Positions 1 through 8,467 of a stretch of DNA of 31,493 bases are shown one piece after another. The notes beneath the pieces are model-generated. The model worked only from the letters and a program-made list of their open reading frames with translations, was not told the origin of the DNA and did not search any database. The translations under genes were made by a program, and so were the position numbers. The stretch covers positions 42,808 to 74,300 of the forward strand of contig DLHW01000070.1 in assembly GCA_002483425.1 (NCBI GenBank), given 5' to 3'. The DNA is from Methylococcaceae bacterium UBA7658. Lineage in GTDB: Bacteria > Pseudomonadota > Gammaproteobacteria > Methylococcales > Methylomonadaceae. How positions within the stretch are numbered: position 1 is the first letter of the stretch; each line of letters begins with the position of its first letter.

Positions 1-506
1 AGTTCCACCCGCCGGTACACGCGGACGGTATACAAGACTTGCGATTGCACGAAGGGCGATTCAGGTTCGGCTTTTACCTGAACGAATAAGTCTTCCCGAT
101 TCTCGATATTGTTATCGCCGGCGTCATTTTTGTTGACCGTGATCGTCAACGGTTTACTGGTGTCTTGACCGAAAATGATGGCCGGAATGGTGATGCTGCC
201 CGTTTTTTTTGCGATGGCTTGAACCGTCCAGCGTATGGTTTTGCTGTATTGGCCGTTAACCCAAGATGAATTGCTGCTTTGGCTTTGGTTCAGCACGGTA
301 AAATCGTGTTCAAGCGGCGAAAAGTCGGGATCGCCATCGGGCGATTCGGACGCTGAAAAAGTGATATTGAACGATTCGTCAACAGTGACCGGATTACGAT
401 CAACCGACACGCTGATGTCCGTAGCCCAGACCAGTTGGCTGGCTAATCCGAGCAATAAAATCGCGATAAATGCTTTCAGTCCAGGTGCAAAAGAGGCCGG
501 TTTCAT
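1..506 (-). CDS. batD: BatD-like protein, N-terminal part only (runs off the left edge)
   Basis: About 168 residues are visible, reading leftward from an ATG at 506 and open to base 1, so the C-terminal part is missing. The protein starts with a signal peptide: basic and hydrophobic residues ending LVWA, then mature TDISVSVDRNPV. Beta-rich sequence follows, with the features expected of BatD proteins (aerotolerance/BatD family): an early strand resembling SVDRNPVTVDESF, and later FVQVKAEPESPFVQSQVLYT. BatD proteins are large, membrane-anchored periplasmic proteins of unknown biochemistry encoded with VWA proteins. The start lies 14 bases past the stop of the batB/batC-like gene, so this is the last visible gene of the MoxR/Bat operon. 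The family call rests on the N-terminus and context. Confidence 0.85.
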   Translation of the reverse strand, partial: MKPASFAPGLKAFIAILLLGLASQLVWATDISVSVDRNPVTVDESFNITFSASESPDGDPDFSPLEHDFTVLNQSQSSNSSWVNGQYSKTIRWTVQAIAKKTGSITIPAIIFGQDTSKPLTITVNKNDAGDNNIENREDLFVQVKAEPESPFVQSQVLYTVRVYRRVE

Positions 507-520
507 AAGTTACTTTTGAG

Positions 521-2344
521 CTATTGTTGTCCGCGTTGATCGTATTGGTACTTAAATTTACGCCGAAGCAGTCCAGCCGGATCGTCGGGAATACGTTTTA
601 GCCACTGTTCGCTTGCTTGCTGTTCTTCTTTACTCATTTCGACAGGCGCAGCGGTTTGACTGCCGGATTGTTTGTGTTCTTGCTGGTCATCTTTTTGGGT
701 CGGTTCGGCTTGCGCTGATTGCTGTTTGTTTTCTTCCGGTTTTGGATTTTCCTTCGCGTCTTGTTGCCCGGTTTGTTTTTCTAAATCCTCTTGCGACTGT
801 TCCGGTTTTTGTTCGGGTTTATTATCGTCCTGATTTTTTTCGCCGGATTGTTGCGAATTCTGTTGTTGATTGGATTGATCCGATGACCGGTCGTTTTTAT
901 TCTGCTGTGGATTTTGCTGAGGTTTGTCTTGATTTTGGTCTTGCTGCTGTTCCTTTTTTTGTTTTTCCAGTTCTTTGGAAACTAAGTCTTTATTAAACCG
1001 GGCGTCTTCGTCATCCGGATGCAGCTTTAAAGCCTCGTTATAAGCATCTATCGCTTCTTGCAGCTTGCCGGATTTTGCTAAAACATTGCCGCGGTTATAA
1101 AAACCAGTGGCAGTTTTAGGTATTGGCGTTTTCCCGTCGTCTAAAACAGTTCTGTCTGATTTGAACTGTGCCGCCGCTTGCCAATCCGGATTTTCAAACA
1201 GCTCCGCAGCTTTATTGTAATCCCCTTGCCGGTAAGCGTTTTGGGCTTGCTGATTTTTCGTTTGCCATAAGTCTTCCCAGTTTGTATTGAGATCAAAAGC
1301 ATAACCGGTTTCCGGCCAGGGTAAAAAGAGAACCAGTAAAACCATAAAAACGCCTTTTCTGAAACTCAATGCCGCTAACGGTAAAACTGCCAATAACAGC
1401 CAAGGGCCTTGATCGCGCCACTGTTCCAGTAACAAATTCTCGTTTTTACCATCCTGTGTTTGCAACTGGGCGGCAATAGTATTCAATAATGCATTGATGT
1501 CGCTATCGTCCGATGTTAAGGTGTGATATGCGCCGCCGCCTGCTTGCGCTAAGTTTTGAAGCTTTTCGGTATCCATTGTGCCGAGAATGATGCCGCCTTT
1601 GCTGTCTTTTACAAAATCTCCGGACGGTAGGGGAATCGGCTCGTTGTTTTGCGCGCCGATGCCCAGTACCAGTAATCGATAATTACCGAGCGATTTCGCC
1701 CGGTCGATGCCGTCATCCAAACCGCCGCCATCGGTGAGCACAATAATTTGACCTTTTTGCAATCCCGCTTGCTTAAATAAATCAACGGCTTTATCTAAAG
1801 CCCGGCTGAGTTCGTCGCCATCGCTCGGCATAATTTCTGGCGTTAACGCCGATAATTGGTTGGCTATAGTCTCCTTATCAGTTGTTAGCGGCGTAACGAC
1901 GAAAGCGTCGCCGGAATAAGCAAGCAATGCAGATTGCCCGTCTTTGCGTTGAGTTAATATGTCGCTAATTTTATAGCGCGCCCGTTCTAACCGGTTCGGT
2001 TTGAGATCGGCGTAATTCATCGTCTTGGATAAATCGAATAGAATGACCAATGCCGAATCGTTTCTAAATGCGGGTGCGGGCAGCCGCTCCCAGGTTGGAC
2101 CGGCCAATGCGATGATCGAAAGTATCCCGGCAAGCGCGCCCAGAGGTAACAACCAGTGGCTTTGGGCGGCGGCTTTATCCTGCAATAGATATGGCAATAA
2201 TACGGCGTCGCAGACTTGCGACCAGTCGCCTTGACTCAGCTTGCTGCGAATGGTCAGCGCCATAACCGCAATGTAAGGTATAAGCGCAAACAACCAAAAC
2301 GGCCGTATAAAATGAAATTGATTCAGCAATGAAGTAAAACTCAT
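521..2344 (-). CDS. BatB-BatC-like fusion: VWA domain plus TPR and a Q/K/E-rich tail
   Basis: A 607-residue membrane protein. Two hydrophobic segments (about residues 12-32 and 64-82) precede a von Willebrand A domain. Its MIDAS metal site reads FDLSKTM at 103-109, i.e. D104-x-S106-x-T108, with Thr where the consensus has Ser. A third membrane segment lies near residues 310-345. After a periplasmic loop comes a TPR unit at about 410-455 (YNRGNVLAKSGKLQEAIDAY region). The last 150 residues are a low-complexity Q/N/K/E tail. In Bacteroides the VWA protein BatB and TPR protein BatC are separate; in many gammaproteobacteria they are one chain as here. The start overlaps the batA end by 4 bases, implying translational coupling. 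The role is probably as a scaffold with MoxR in envelope stress or protein maturation; the exact substrate is unknown for the family. Confidence 0.9.
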   Translation of the reverse strand: MSFTSLLNQFHFIRPFWLFALIPYIAVMALTIRSKLSQGDWSQVCDAVLLPYLLQDKAAAQSHWLLPLGALAGILSIIALAGPTWERLPAPAFRNDSALVILFDLSKTMNYADLKPNRLERARYKISDILTQRKDGQSALLAYSGDAFVVTPLTTDKETIANQLSALTPEIMPSDGDELSRALDKAVDLFKQAGLQKGQIIVLTDGGGLDDGIDRAKSLGNYRLLVLGIGAQNNEPIPLPSGDFVKDSKGGIILGTMDTEKLQNLAQAGGGAYHTLTSDDSDINALLNTIAAQLQTQDGKNENLLLEQWRDQGPWLLLAVLPLAALSFRKGVFMVLLVLFLPWPETGYAFDLNTNWEDLWQTKNQQAQNAYRQGDYNKAAELFENPDWQAAAQFKSDRTVLDDGKTPIPKTATGFYNRGNVLAKSGKLQEAIDAYNEALKLHPDDEDARFNKDLVSKELEKQKKEQQQDQNQDKPQQNPQQNKNDRSSDQSNQQQNSQQSGEKNQDDNKPEQKPEQSQEDLEKQTGQQDAKENPKPEENKQQSAQAEPTQKDDQQEHKQSGSQTAAPVEMSKEEQQASEQWLKRIPDDPAGLLRRKFKYQYDQRGQQ

Positions 2345-3321
2345 AGGACGTTGGCTTTACGTAAACCGAGTCCGGCGGCAAGTGTTAATGCTAAGGCCAA
2401 GGGCCAATAGTATAAATCGGCGCGCGGGCGGAAAAATTGTTTGTCTTTTTCCACAGGTTCCAGTTTATCGAGGAGCATGTAGATGTTATTCAATTCGTCG
2501 GTGTTGCGGGCGCGAAAATAACGGCCGCCGGTGGCCTCGGCAATTTTAACCATGGTATTCTCGTCCAGGTCGGCGGATGGGTTAACCTTACGGTTACCGA
2601 AGAAACTACGCACAATCATCTCATCCGCGCCTACGCCGATCGTGTAAATTTTGAGTTTATTAGCTGCTGCAAGTTCCGCGGCTTTTAACGGTGCGACTTC
2701 GCCCGCCGTGTTTGCCCCGTCGGTAAGTAGAATTAACACCCGGTTATCGGCGGGCTGATTTTTTAAGCGTTTAATCGCCAATCCGATAGCGTCGCCGATG
2801 GCGGTATTATCCCCCGCCAGTCCGATAACCGATTCGTTCAGCAAAGTCATTACCGTTTGGCGATCGAAAGTTAGAGGCGCTTGCAGATAGGCTTGAGTTC
2901 CGAACAATATTAGCCCGATCCGATCACCTGCACGGCGGCTGATAAAATCGTTAGCTACCCATTTAATGGCGGTCAAACGGTCGACCGCGCGTTTATTCAC
3001 AACGAAATCTTGGACTTCCATACTGCCGGATAAATCCACCGCCATCATTAAATCCCGGCCGCTAACCGCTTGTTCGATAGGTTCGCCGAGCCATTGCGGA
3101 CGTGTGACGGCCAGCACCAAAAAACACCAAGCAATAGCGGCAACTCGTAAAATCCACGGGTGTTGTCGGCGGAGAGTTTTAGCTTCCGCGCCGGCAAAAT
3201 CCTCCAAAAAAGGGACTCTCAACGCCGACTGTGTTACCGCCGGGCGCGCCGGTAACAACCAATGCACCAGTAAAGGCAACGGTAAGGATAAGGCTAGCCA
3301 AGGCCATTCAAAATGAATCAT
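2341..3321 (-). CDS. batA: BatA-like VWA-domain membrane protein
   Basis: A 326-residue protein with hydrophobic segments at about 7-24 and 57-73 and a closing one near 305-322, enclosing a von Willebrand A domain. The MIDAS motif is intact (AVDLSGSM, D96-x-S98-G-S100), followed by the conserved TDGANTAG loop. This matches the BatA/aerotolerance VWA family, which binds a divalent metal through the MIDAS site and works with MoxR-type AAA ATPases. It overlaps DUF4381 upstream and the batB/batC fusion downstream by 4 bases each. Unlike the neighbouring VWA protein it keeps the canonical DxSxS residues, so the two proteins probably differ in metal or ligand binding. Confidence 0.9.
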   Translation of the reverse strand: MIHFEWPWLALSLPLPLLVHWLLPARPAVTQSALRVPFLEDFAGAEAKTLRRQHPWILRVAAIAWCFLVLAVTRPQWLGEPIEQAVSGRDLMMAVDLSGSMEVQDFVVNKRAVDRLTAIKWVANDFISRRAGDRIGLILFGTQAYLQAPLTFDRQTVMTLLNESVIGLAGDNTAIGDAIGLAIKRLKNQPADNRVLILLTDGANTAGEVAPLKAAELAAANKLKIYTIGVGADEMIVRSFFGNRKVNPSADLDENTMVKIAEATGGRYFRARNTDELNNIYMLLDKLEPVEKDKQFFRPRADLYYWPLALALTLAAGLGLRKANVL

Positions 3322-3797
3322 CGTTTACGCTTTCCTTGCGCGTTCAACCAGCTTTCGCACAGGTCAACCAATTGCGCGATTTCTTCGCCGGTTGGCTGAC
3401 GATTGCGATACGGTGCTTCGGTTAATAATTTGCCGATGCCTTGGCTGAACGGATGACCTTTCATTGTATTATCGAGAAAGGTTAGCCATTGATTTCCAGT
3501 TAGACCGGCGCATTCGGTTCGGGCTGACGTGCTGATTGCCACCCGGCGGATTAGTGCGGAAAGTGATTCCAGTTTTTGCCGGTTAGCGCTCCGATTATCC
3601 TGTTTTATGGTCAGCAATAGCTTTTGGGCTGATTTAATGGCTGTCTTACGGGTGATCCGCCGGTATAGCCAATACGTTAAAGCGATAAGTAAGGGAATTA
3701 AAATAACTACCATCCACCAGCCGATAGCGGGCGGCCACCAGCTTATGGGTTCCGGTTCGTGTACAGGACGAAGCTTGCTTAAAAAATCGGGTTCCAT
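3318..3797 (-). CDS. DUF4381 family membrane protein
   Basis: A 159-residue protein with one transmembrane helix at about 25-45, preceded by a short, Pro-rich N-terminal part (PVHEPEPISWWPPAIGWW) and followed by a basic, helical cytoplasmic domain of about 110 residues. The WWPPAIGWW signature and length fit DUF4381, a family found almost only between the DUF58 and batA genes of MoxR/Bat operons. It overlaps batA by 4 bases and lies 1 base from DUF58. No catalytic motif is visible. It is probably a structural or adaptor part of the MoxR/VWA membrane complex, inferred from context only. Confidence 0.8.
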   Translation of the reverse strand: MEPDFLSKLRPVHEPEPISWWPPAIGWWMVVILIPLLIALTYWLYRRITRKTAIKSAQKLLLTIKQDNRSANRQKLESLSALIRRVAISTSARTECAGLTGNQWLTFLDNTMKGHPFSQGIGKLLTEAPYRNRQPTGEEIAQLVDLCESWLNAQGKRKR

Positions 3798-3798
3798 T

Positions 3799-4743
3799 TT
3801 AATGGCTTTCCAGCGGACGTCTTAAGCGTTGGACTGGATCGTCCTGCGTACTGCATTGAATTAACGCCAATCTCCGGCTCGCGGCAAGCCGCTTTAATTG
3901 AGCAAGACGTTCCTCGAAATGTTGTTGGTAGCATCGTAAACGTTCTTTGTCGCCGGTATCGATCATGACATCTTTGTATTCATCGGTGAAACGGTACCTG
4001 CCCTCGGCGGCGATACCTTTTTCCAAGGCATCATAGACAAAAATCAGCACGACATCGCTGTGTTCCGACAACTTCACTAAATAATTGGCAGCTTGCCCGG
4101 TCATTCCGCGAAAATCGCTGATAATGTACACTAAGCTTCCCGGCCTGACATGCTGGCCGAGACGGTTAAGCGCCTGTTGAAGCGAAAAAGCCTGGTTTTC
4201 CATGACGAAAGAAGTAGCCGCCAACATATTCAAGAAATGCAACACCGAATTTTTACCGTTTTGCGGCTTGACTTCTTGGCAGGAAACTTCTGAATAAAGT
4301 TGTCCGCCGATGCGATCACCTTGATGGCTGGCCGCCCAAGCAAGCAAAGCCGCCAGCTTTTTTGCCTGCACCGACTTGAATACGCCGCGCGTGGCAAACT
4401 GCATGGCCTTACGGTCGTCCACCGATATAAATACCGGTTTTTCGCGCTCTTCGCGGAATAATTTAGTATGGGTTTTGCCGGTTCGCGCCGTCACCCGCCA
4501 ATCAATGCTACGGATGTCGTCCCCGTGCTGGTAACAACGAGCTTCGTCGAATTCCATCCCGCGGCCTTTAATGCGTGACAGATAACCACCGCTTTGTTGA
4601 GAACGGATGTTCGGCCGGTGCAAGTTTAAACCTGCCGCAGGCTTTGCTAAGCCGATCAGTGCTTTCAATGAGACCGATACTCGTTCCTCCGCATTGGGAG
4701 TCACGACCGCTCCGGTAATTTTTTTTGACTTAAAAAATAACAT
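3799..4743 (-). CDS. DUF58 domain protein (MoxR-associated)
   Basis: A 314-residue protein of the DUF58 family, the usual partner of MoxR ATPases. The diagnostic core is present: the GRGMEFDEARCYQHGDDIR region, SIDWRVTARTGKTHTKLFREE and VFISVD, the last resembling a degenerate VWA fold. The ATG at 4743 gives MLFFKSKK and begins 1 base after the moxR stop. A TTG at 4767 would add eight residues and overlap moxR by 23 bases; I prefer the ATG, although neither has a strong Shine-Dalgarno. No membrane segment is seen, so it is probably cytoplasmic at the membrane face. Biochemical function is unknown for the family. Confidence 0.88.
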   Translation of the reverse strand: MLFFKSKKITGAVVTPNAEERVSVSLKALIGLAKPAAGLNLHRPNIRSQQSGGYLSRIKGRGMEFDEARCYQHGDDIRSIDWRVTARTGKTHTKLFREEREKPVFISVDDRKAMQFATRGVFKSVQAKKLAALLAWAASHQGDRIGGQLYSEVSCQEVKPQNGKNSVLHFLNMLAATSFVMENQAFSLQQALNRLGQHVRPGSLVYIISDFRGMTGQAANYLVKLSEHSDVVLIFVYDALEKGIAAEGRYRFTDEYKDVMIDTGDKERLRCYQQHFEERLAQLKRLAASRRLALIQCSTQDDPVQRLRRPLESH

Positions 4744-4744
4744 G

Positions 4745-5734
4745 TTAGGGAACAGCAACGCGCGCAATAATTTCGTGAATAACGCGATCGGCAGTGATGC
4801 CTTCCGCTTCGGCCTCGTACGACAAAATTAGGCGATGGCGCATCACGTCGTAAGCTAATTCTTGAATGTCTTCAGGGCTGACGAAATCGCGTTGCGCGAG
4901 CCAGGCTTTAGCTTTTGCGCAACGGTCGAGCGCGATACTCGCGCGCGGGCTAGCGCCGTATTGCAACCAGCTTGCCAAATCCTTGCCGTAAGCGTCCGGC
5001 GTACGCGTAGCCAACACCAATTGCAACAAGTAGTCTTCCAGACTATCCGCCATGTACAGATTGAGAATTTCTTCCCGTGCAGCAAAGAGTGTGCTTTGGC
5101 TAAGCGGTTCGAACGGCGGTTTTAATTTGGCGGCGTCGTTGTACGCTTCTGACCTGGCTAAGCGCAAGATACTTTTTTCATGTTCCGCTTTGGGGTAATC
5201 GACTTTAACATGTAATAAAAACCGGTCCAGCTGCGCCTCCGGCAGAGGATAGGTGCCTTCCTGTTCGATAGGATTTTGCGTTGCCATCACCATGAACAAC
5301 CGCGGCAAAGAGTAGGTTGCTTGCCCTACGGTTATCTGCCGTTCCGCCATGGCTTCTAACAAGGCCGCTTGAACTTTCGCCGGGGAGCGATTGATCTCAT
5401 CGGCCAAAATCAAATTATGGAACAACGGACCTTTTTGAAATTCGAACGTTCCTTGCTGCGGCCGGTAAATCTCGGTGCCGGTTAAATCCGCAGGCAGTAA
5501 ATCCGGTGTGAATTGCACCCGATGAAAATCGCCTTGCAGACCTTTGCTTAAAACATTGATAGCGCGGGTTTTCGCCAAGCCGGGCGCGCCTTCTACCAGA
5601 ATATGGCCATCGGCCAGCAAACTGATTAGCATCCGTTCGACAAGGATGTCTTGGCCGATGATTTCGTGGCCAATGTAGTTTTTTAATTGATTAAACGCAG
5701 CTTGGGTAGGGCTGGCTGAGTGTTGTTCTGTCAT
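4745..5734 (-). CDS. MoxR family AAA+ ATPase
   Basis: A 329-residue AAA+ ATPase of the MoxR family. Walker A is GAPGLAKT (residues 49-56), Walker B is LILADE ending at 112-113, and sensor 1 is ATQNPIEQEGTYPLPEAQ. The C-terminal lid follows. MoxR proteins are thought to act as chaperones that insert cofactors or remodel complexes together with VWA proteins; the name comes from methanol dehydrogenase maturation. Here the partners are the DUF58, DUF4381, BatA and BatB/C genes directly downstream on the same strand. It is the first gene of the operon, after a 346-base gap that must hold the promoter. Family assignment is secure; the client protein is not known. Confidence 0.94.
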   Translation of the reverse strand: MTEQHSASPTQAAFNQLKNYIGHEIIGQDILVERMLISLLADGHILVEGAPGLAKTRAINVLSKGLQGDFHRVQFTPDLLPADLTGTEIYRPQQGTFEFQKGPLFHNLILADEINRSPAKVQAALLEAMAERQITVGQATYSLPRLFMVMATQNPIEQEGTYPLPEAQLDRFLLHVKVDYPKAEHEKSILRLARSEAYNDAAKLKPPFEPLSQSTLFAAREEILNLYMADSLEDYLLQLVLATRTPDAYGKDLASWLQYGASPRASIALDRCAKAKAWLAQRDFVSPEDIQELAYDVMRHRLILSYEAEAEGITADRVIHEIIARVAVP

Positions 5735-6080
5735 GGTTTTAGTTGGTTTTATTTAATCCAAATGAGCAAAGCAAAAATACCGGCTGTAAGGGGTAATTGT
5801 GTTAGCGGCGAATATTACCGCTCTATACAATTCTTATAACGAAAGGTTCAATATTATATAAATGAAATGAGTAAGGTTGCTTCAAGTACAGGTATGTTTG
5901 CTGAAAGTGTTAGGCTCCTACGTCAGCGAATAAGCCAGGTAAACTAGCAGGAACAATTTATAGAAAGTGTAATAATCATTCTAAAATCTCTTGACGCTTG
6001 TTTTTTGTGCATGTCACGTTTTGACGGTTTTGACCGGATTGTGTTTTGTAAGACGTCTTTAAGCGTTATAAAAGCCAGTA
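5735..6080. other. 346-base noncoding gap between moeA end and moxR start
   Basis: No convincing gene is present; a 65-codon minus-strand frame (5944-6141) overlaps the moeA 3' end and looks like chance. The gap holds the candidate moxR promoter, a tandem 9-base-period repeat of GTTTTGAC (6018-6025 and 6027-6034) and the palindrome AAGACGTCTT (6050-6059) about 20 bases past the moeA stop. I see no hairpin plus T-run that would clearly terminate moeA. Confidence 0.5.
5822..5851 (-). promoter_or_regulatory. Candidate sigma-70 promoter of the moxR/bat operon
   Basis: Reading leftward, a -35-like TTGAAC (5846-5851) and a -10-like TATAGA (5822-5827) are separated by 18 bases, in AT-rich sequence about 90 bases before the moxR ATG at 5734. 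Each hexamer has four or more matches to consensus. No transcript data; inferred from pattern and position. Confidence 0.35.
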
Positions 6081-7325
6081 TTATATCAGTGTTGAAAACG
6101 GTTCTACGAGCACGGAAGCCCCGTTTTTTACCTCTCCGCATTCAGACGGGAGAATGATGTAACAATTCGCTCGACACATTGAACTCAAAATATGAGAGCC
6201 TTGAGAACCGGTAGATTTAACCCAAAACGTGCCGTTTCCGTCTTGGCTTAAAATTCCGCGTTGAAACTCTTGTCTTCCTCGCGATTTTTTAAGATTATCC
6301 GTGCAGGTAGCGGTTATCCGCAAGGGAGTATAGGGTTTTGTCCCGCTAAGGCGGTTTAATGCGGGGGCGACAATCTGTTGAAACGTGAGCATCATGGAAA
6401 CCGGATTACCCGGTAAACCGAAGTAATAACACGAGCCTATTACGCCAAAGATCAACGGTTTACCGGGTTTTACGGCAATTTTCCAAATTTTGACTTCCCC
6501 TAAACCGGCCAGTATGGTTTGAATGTAGTCAGCATCTCCCACCGATGCGCCTCCGGTGCTGATCACAACATCATGATTTTGCGCAATCCGTTGAATATGG
6601 CTTTTTAAACGCGCTTTATCGTCGGGGATAACGCCGCTATCAGTCGACTGTAGGGGAAAACCGGCCAACAGTCCTGCCAAAATGTAACGGTTGCTATTGT
6701 ATAGTTTTCCAGACGTTAGCGGTTGACCGAGTTGAAGCAGTTCGTCGCCGTTGGAAAAAAACGCCACCTTGGGCAAAGAGATGACCGGTACGCAATCGAT
6801 ACCGGCAGAGGCCAGTAAACCGATCTCGGCGGGTCCCAATTTTCGCCCTTTCGGGCAGAGTAAAGCGTCGGCTTCAAAATCTTCGCCCGGCTGACGGATA
6901 TTTTGATAAGGCTTAGTTCCAGCCGGAAAAACGATCTCATTGCCCTGAATTTCCACAAGCTCTTGCATAACAACGCTGTCGGCGCCGTCCGGCATGATCG
7001 CGCCGGTAAAAATTCGGATGCAATGGCCGGGTTTTAAAGCGCCTGGATACGGTTTGCCCGCCCAAGACGTTCCTGCTAGGGTAAGACTAAACGATTGATC
7101 GCATTGAATATCCCGGCTTATTACCGCGTAGCCGTCCATTGCGGAATTACGATCGAAAGGGATAGCGATTGGTGAGTGCATATCGTCCGATAGTACTCGC
7201 CCAAACGCTGTGTTTAATTCGATAATTTCATTGGCCTGTAACGGCTGAATAATCGCTAAAATCTGTCCTAATGCGTCATCTAAGCTAATTAACCGCTTGG
7301 GTTCTAAGCTGCACGGATCGATCAT
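6081..7325 (-). CDS. moeA: Molybdopterin molybdenumtransferase MoeA
   Basis: A 414-residue cytoplasmic enzyme that inserts molybdate into adenylylated molybdopterin, the last step of Mo-cofactor synthesis. Family motifs are in order: FDRNSAMDGYAV near residue 58, then the PGEDFEADALLCPKGRKLGP region, STGGASVGDADY (the MPT-binding domain), KPGKPLIFG and FGLPGNPVSMMLTF. The C-terminal domain IV is present. Length matches the family (about 400). Its ATG overlaps the mobB stop by four bases (ATGA), so the two are cotranslated. The organism therefore makes Mo-cofactor; the earlier moa genes are not in the window. Confidence 0.95.
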   Translation of the reverse strand: MIDPCSLEPKRLISLDDALGQILAIIQPLQANEIIELNTAFGRVLSDDMHSPIAIPFDRNSAMDGYAVISRDIQCDQSFSLTLAGTSWAGKPYPGALKPGHCIRIFTGAIMPDGADSVVMQELVEIQGNEIVFPAGTKPYQNIRQPGEDFEADALLCPKGRKLGPAEIGLLASAGIDCVPVISLPKVAFFSNGDELLQLGQPLTSGKLYNSNRYILAGLLAGFPLQSTDSGVIPDDKARLKSHIQRIAQNHDVVISTGGASVGDADYIQTILAGLGEVKIWKIAVKPGKPLIFGVIGSCYYFGLPGNPVSMMLTFQQIVAPALNRLSGTKPYTPLRITATCTDNLKKSRGRQEFQRGILSQDGNGTFWVKSTGSQGSHILSSMCRANCYIILPSECGEVKNGASVLVEPFSTLI

Positions 7326-7846
7326 CGTTCACCTAACAAGCGATTTACAATAAACGCCGCAATTGCAACGGGCTGATTAATATCCAGCCGCGTTATACTT
7401 TCGGGCAGGCTGATGGTTTCGTCAGAAGCAACGGCAATGATTTCAGAGTCGCTGGGATAAAGCAGCGGCTTGCCTAAAGCCGGACGGTGAAGTTCAATTT
7501 TCGGAAAACAGGCTTGCTTAAAACCTTCGACCAGGATTAAATCCAATTCCGATTGGTCGAAGGCGAGCAGTTCTTCATTTAAATCAGGCTCATGTGCCTC
7601 CGCAAACTCCGTAATAACGGCTCTGCGGTGCGAGGAGACTAACATCACCGGCGAAGCGCCCGCTTCCCGTAGTCGGAAACTGTCTTTGCCGGGTTGGTCG
7701 ATTTGAATATTATGATGACTGTGCTTAATTAACCCGATGCGCAAGCCTCGCGCTTTTAAAACCGGTATCAATTGTGTTAACAAGGTGGTTTTGCCCGTTC
7801 CGCTGAATGCGGCGAAGCCTAATATAGGAACTTTGGCGTTGTTCAT
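7322..7846 (-). CDS. mobB: Molybdopterin-guanine dinucleotide biosynthesis protein MobB
   Basis: A 174-residue P-loop GTP-binding protein. Walker A is FSGTGKTTL near residue 15, followed by GLIKHSHHNIQIDQPGKDS and the LVEGFK motif typical of MobB. MobB assists MobA in attaching GMP to molybdopterin for DMSO-reductase-family enzymes, and is not essential in E. coli. It is first in a two-gene operon with moeA. A candidate promoter lies about 50 bases upstream. Its presence suggests that at least one bis-MGD enzyme is made, but no such enzyme lies nearby. Confidence 0.93.
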   Translation of the reverse strand: MNNAKVPILGFAAFSGTGKTTLLTQLIPVLKARGLRIGLIKHSHHNIQIDQPGKDSFRLREAGASPVMLVSSHRRAVITEFAEAHEPDLNEELLAFDQSELDLILVEGFKQACFPKIELHRPALGKPLLYPSDSEIIAVASDETISLPESITRLDINQPVAIAAFIVNRLLGER

Positions 7847-7903
7847 AATGGTCGAAGAAAATTAAAACTGAAATAGATGAAATAAGTCATCGTTACACAA
7901 TGT

Positions 7904-7933
7904 ATTCTAAGGTATTATTTAAGCTTAAGTTAA
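7904..7933 (-). promoter_or_regulatory. Candidate sigma-70 promoter for mobB-moeA
   Basis: Reading leftward, TTAACT (7928-7933) as -35 and TAGAAT (7904-7909) as -10 are 18 bases apart and about 60 bases before the mobB ATG, inside the 115-base divergent gap with the J-domain gene. The hexamers match consensus at 4/6 and 5/6. Inferred from sequence only. Confidence 0.38.
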
Positions 7934-7961
7934 GAATAACGGCCAATACGGTTGTTCAAAT

Positions 7962-8459
7962 GTGATCAGGATTATTCTCCTTTTAGTGATAATCGCCGTT
8001 GTTTTGTCCGGTTTAAAGGCTTTTAAAAAGGCTGCGCCGGAAAAAACAGCTAACGTTATCAAGTTATTGTTTTATATAGTGATCGGTCTGATTTTTTTAT
8101 TTTTGGCCGCAACCGGACATTTGAACGGCTTATTTGCTCTGATCGGTGTTTTTGCCGCCTTTGCAATCCGGATGCTGCCCCAATTAATCCGCTACGCGCC
8201 TTATCTGCACCGTTTATGGCAAGAATTCATCGCAGCGAAACAACAGTCTTCCGGCTGGGAAAGCGGAAGAACGAATCCCAAAAGCGGCATGACAAAAGCG
8301 GACGCTTATGAAATTCTCGGCTTAAAACCGGGCGCCTCGGAGCAAGATATCATAACCGCGCACCGTAGGCTCATGCAAAAAATCCACCCTGACCGCGGGG
8401 GTTCGGATTATTTAGCGGCGCAGATTAATTCGGCAAAAAAAACATTGCTGGGCAAATAA
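7962..8459 (+). CDS. Membrane-anchored J-domain protein
   Basis: A 165-residue protein starting at GTG (7962). Hydrophobic segments at about 1-18, 33-50 and 54-70 precede a C-terminal J domain at about 112-165 (DAYEILGLKPGASEQDI). Its HPD tripeptide is at 142-144 in KIHPDRGGSDY. J domains stimulate the ATPase of DnaK-type Hsp70s; the truncated C-terminal form after a membrane anchor resembles Tim14/Pam18 and bacterial DnaJ-like membrane proteins. It probably recruits DnaK to the inner membrane. It lies 8 bases upstream of the nlpD-like gene on the same strand, so the two are probably cotranscribed. The client is unknown. Confidence 0.85.
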   Translation: MIRIILLLVIIAVVLSGLKAFKKAAPEKTANVIKLLFYIVIGLIFLFLAATGHLNGLFALIGVFAAFAIRMLPQLIRYAPYLHRLWQEFIAAKQQSSGWESGRTNPKSGMTKADAYEILGLKPGASEQDIITAHRRLMQKIHPDRGGSDYLAAQINSAKKTLLGK

Positions 8460-8467
8460 CAGCGAGT

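Noticed and set aside
640..980. Repeat array or microsatellite in the BatB/C tail
   Set aside because: The repetitiveness comes from Gln/Asn/Lys codons without a fixed period; it is not a CRISPR or tandem repeat array.
613..996. Plus-strand 127-codon frame opposite the BatB/C tail
   Set aside because: It arises from the Q/K-rich low-complexity coding sequence on the minus strand and is a shadow.
5944..6141. A 65-codon minus-strand frame overlapping the moeA end
   Set aside because: It is short, shifted inside moeA, and has no similarity I recognise.
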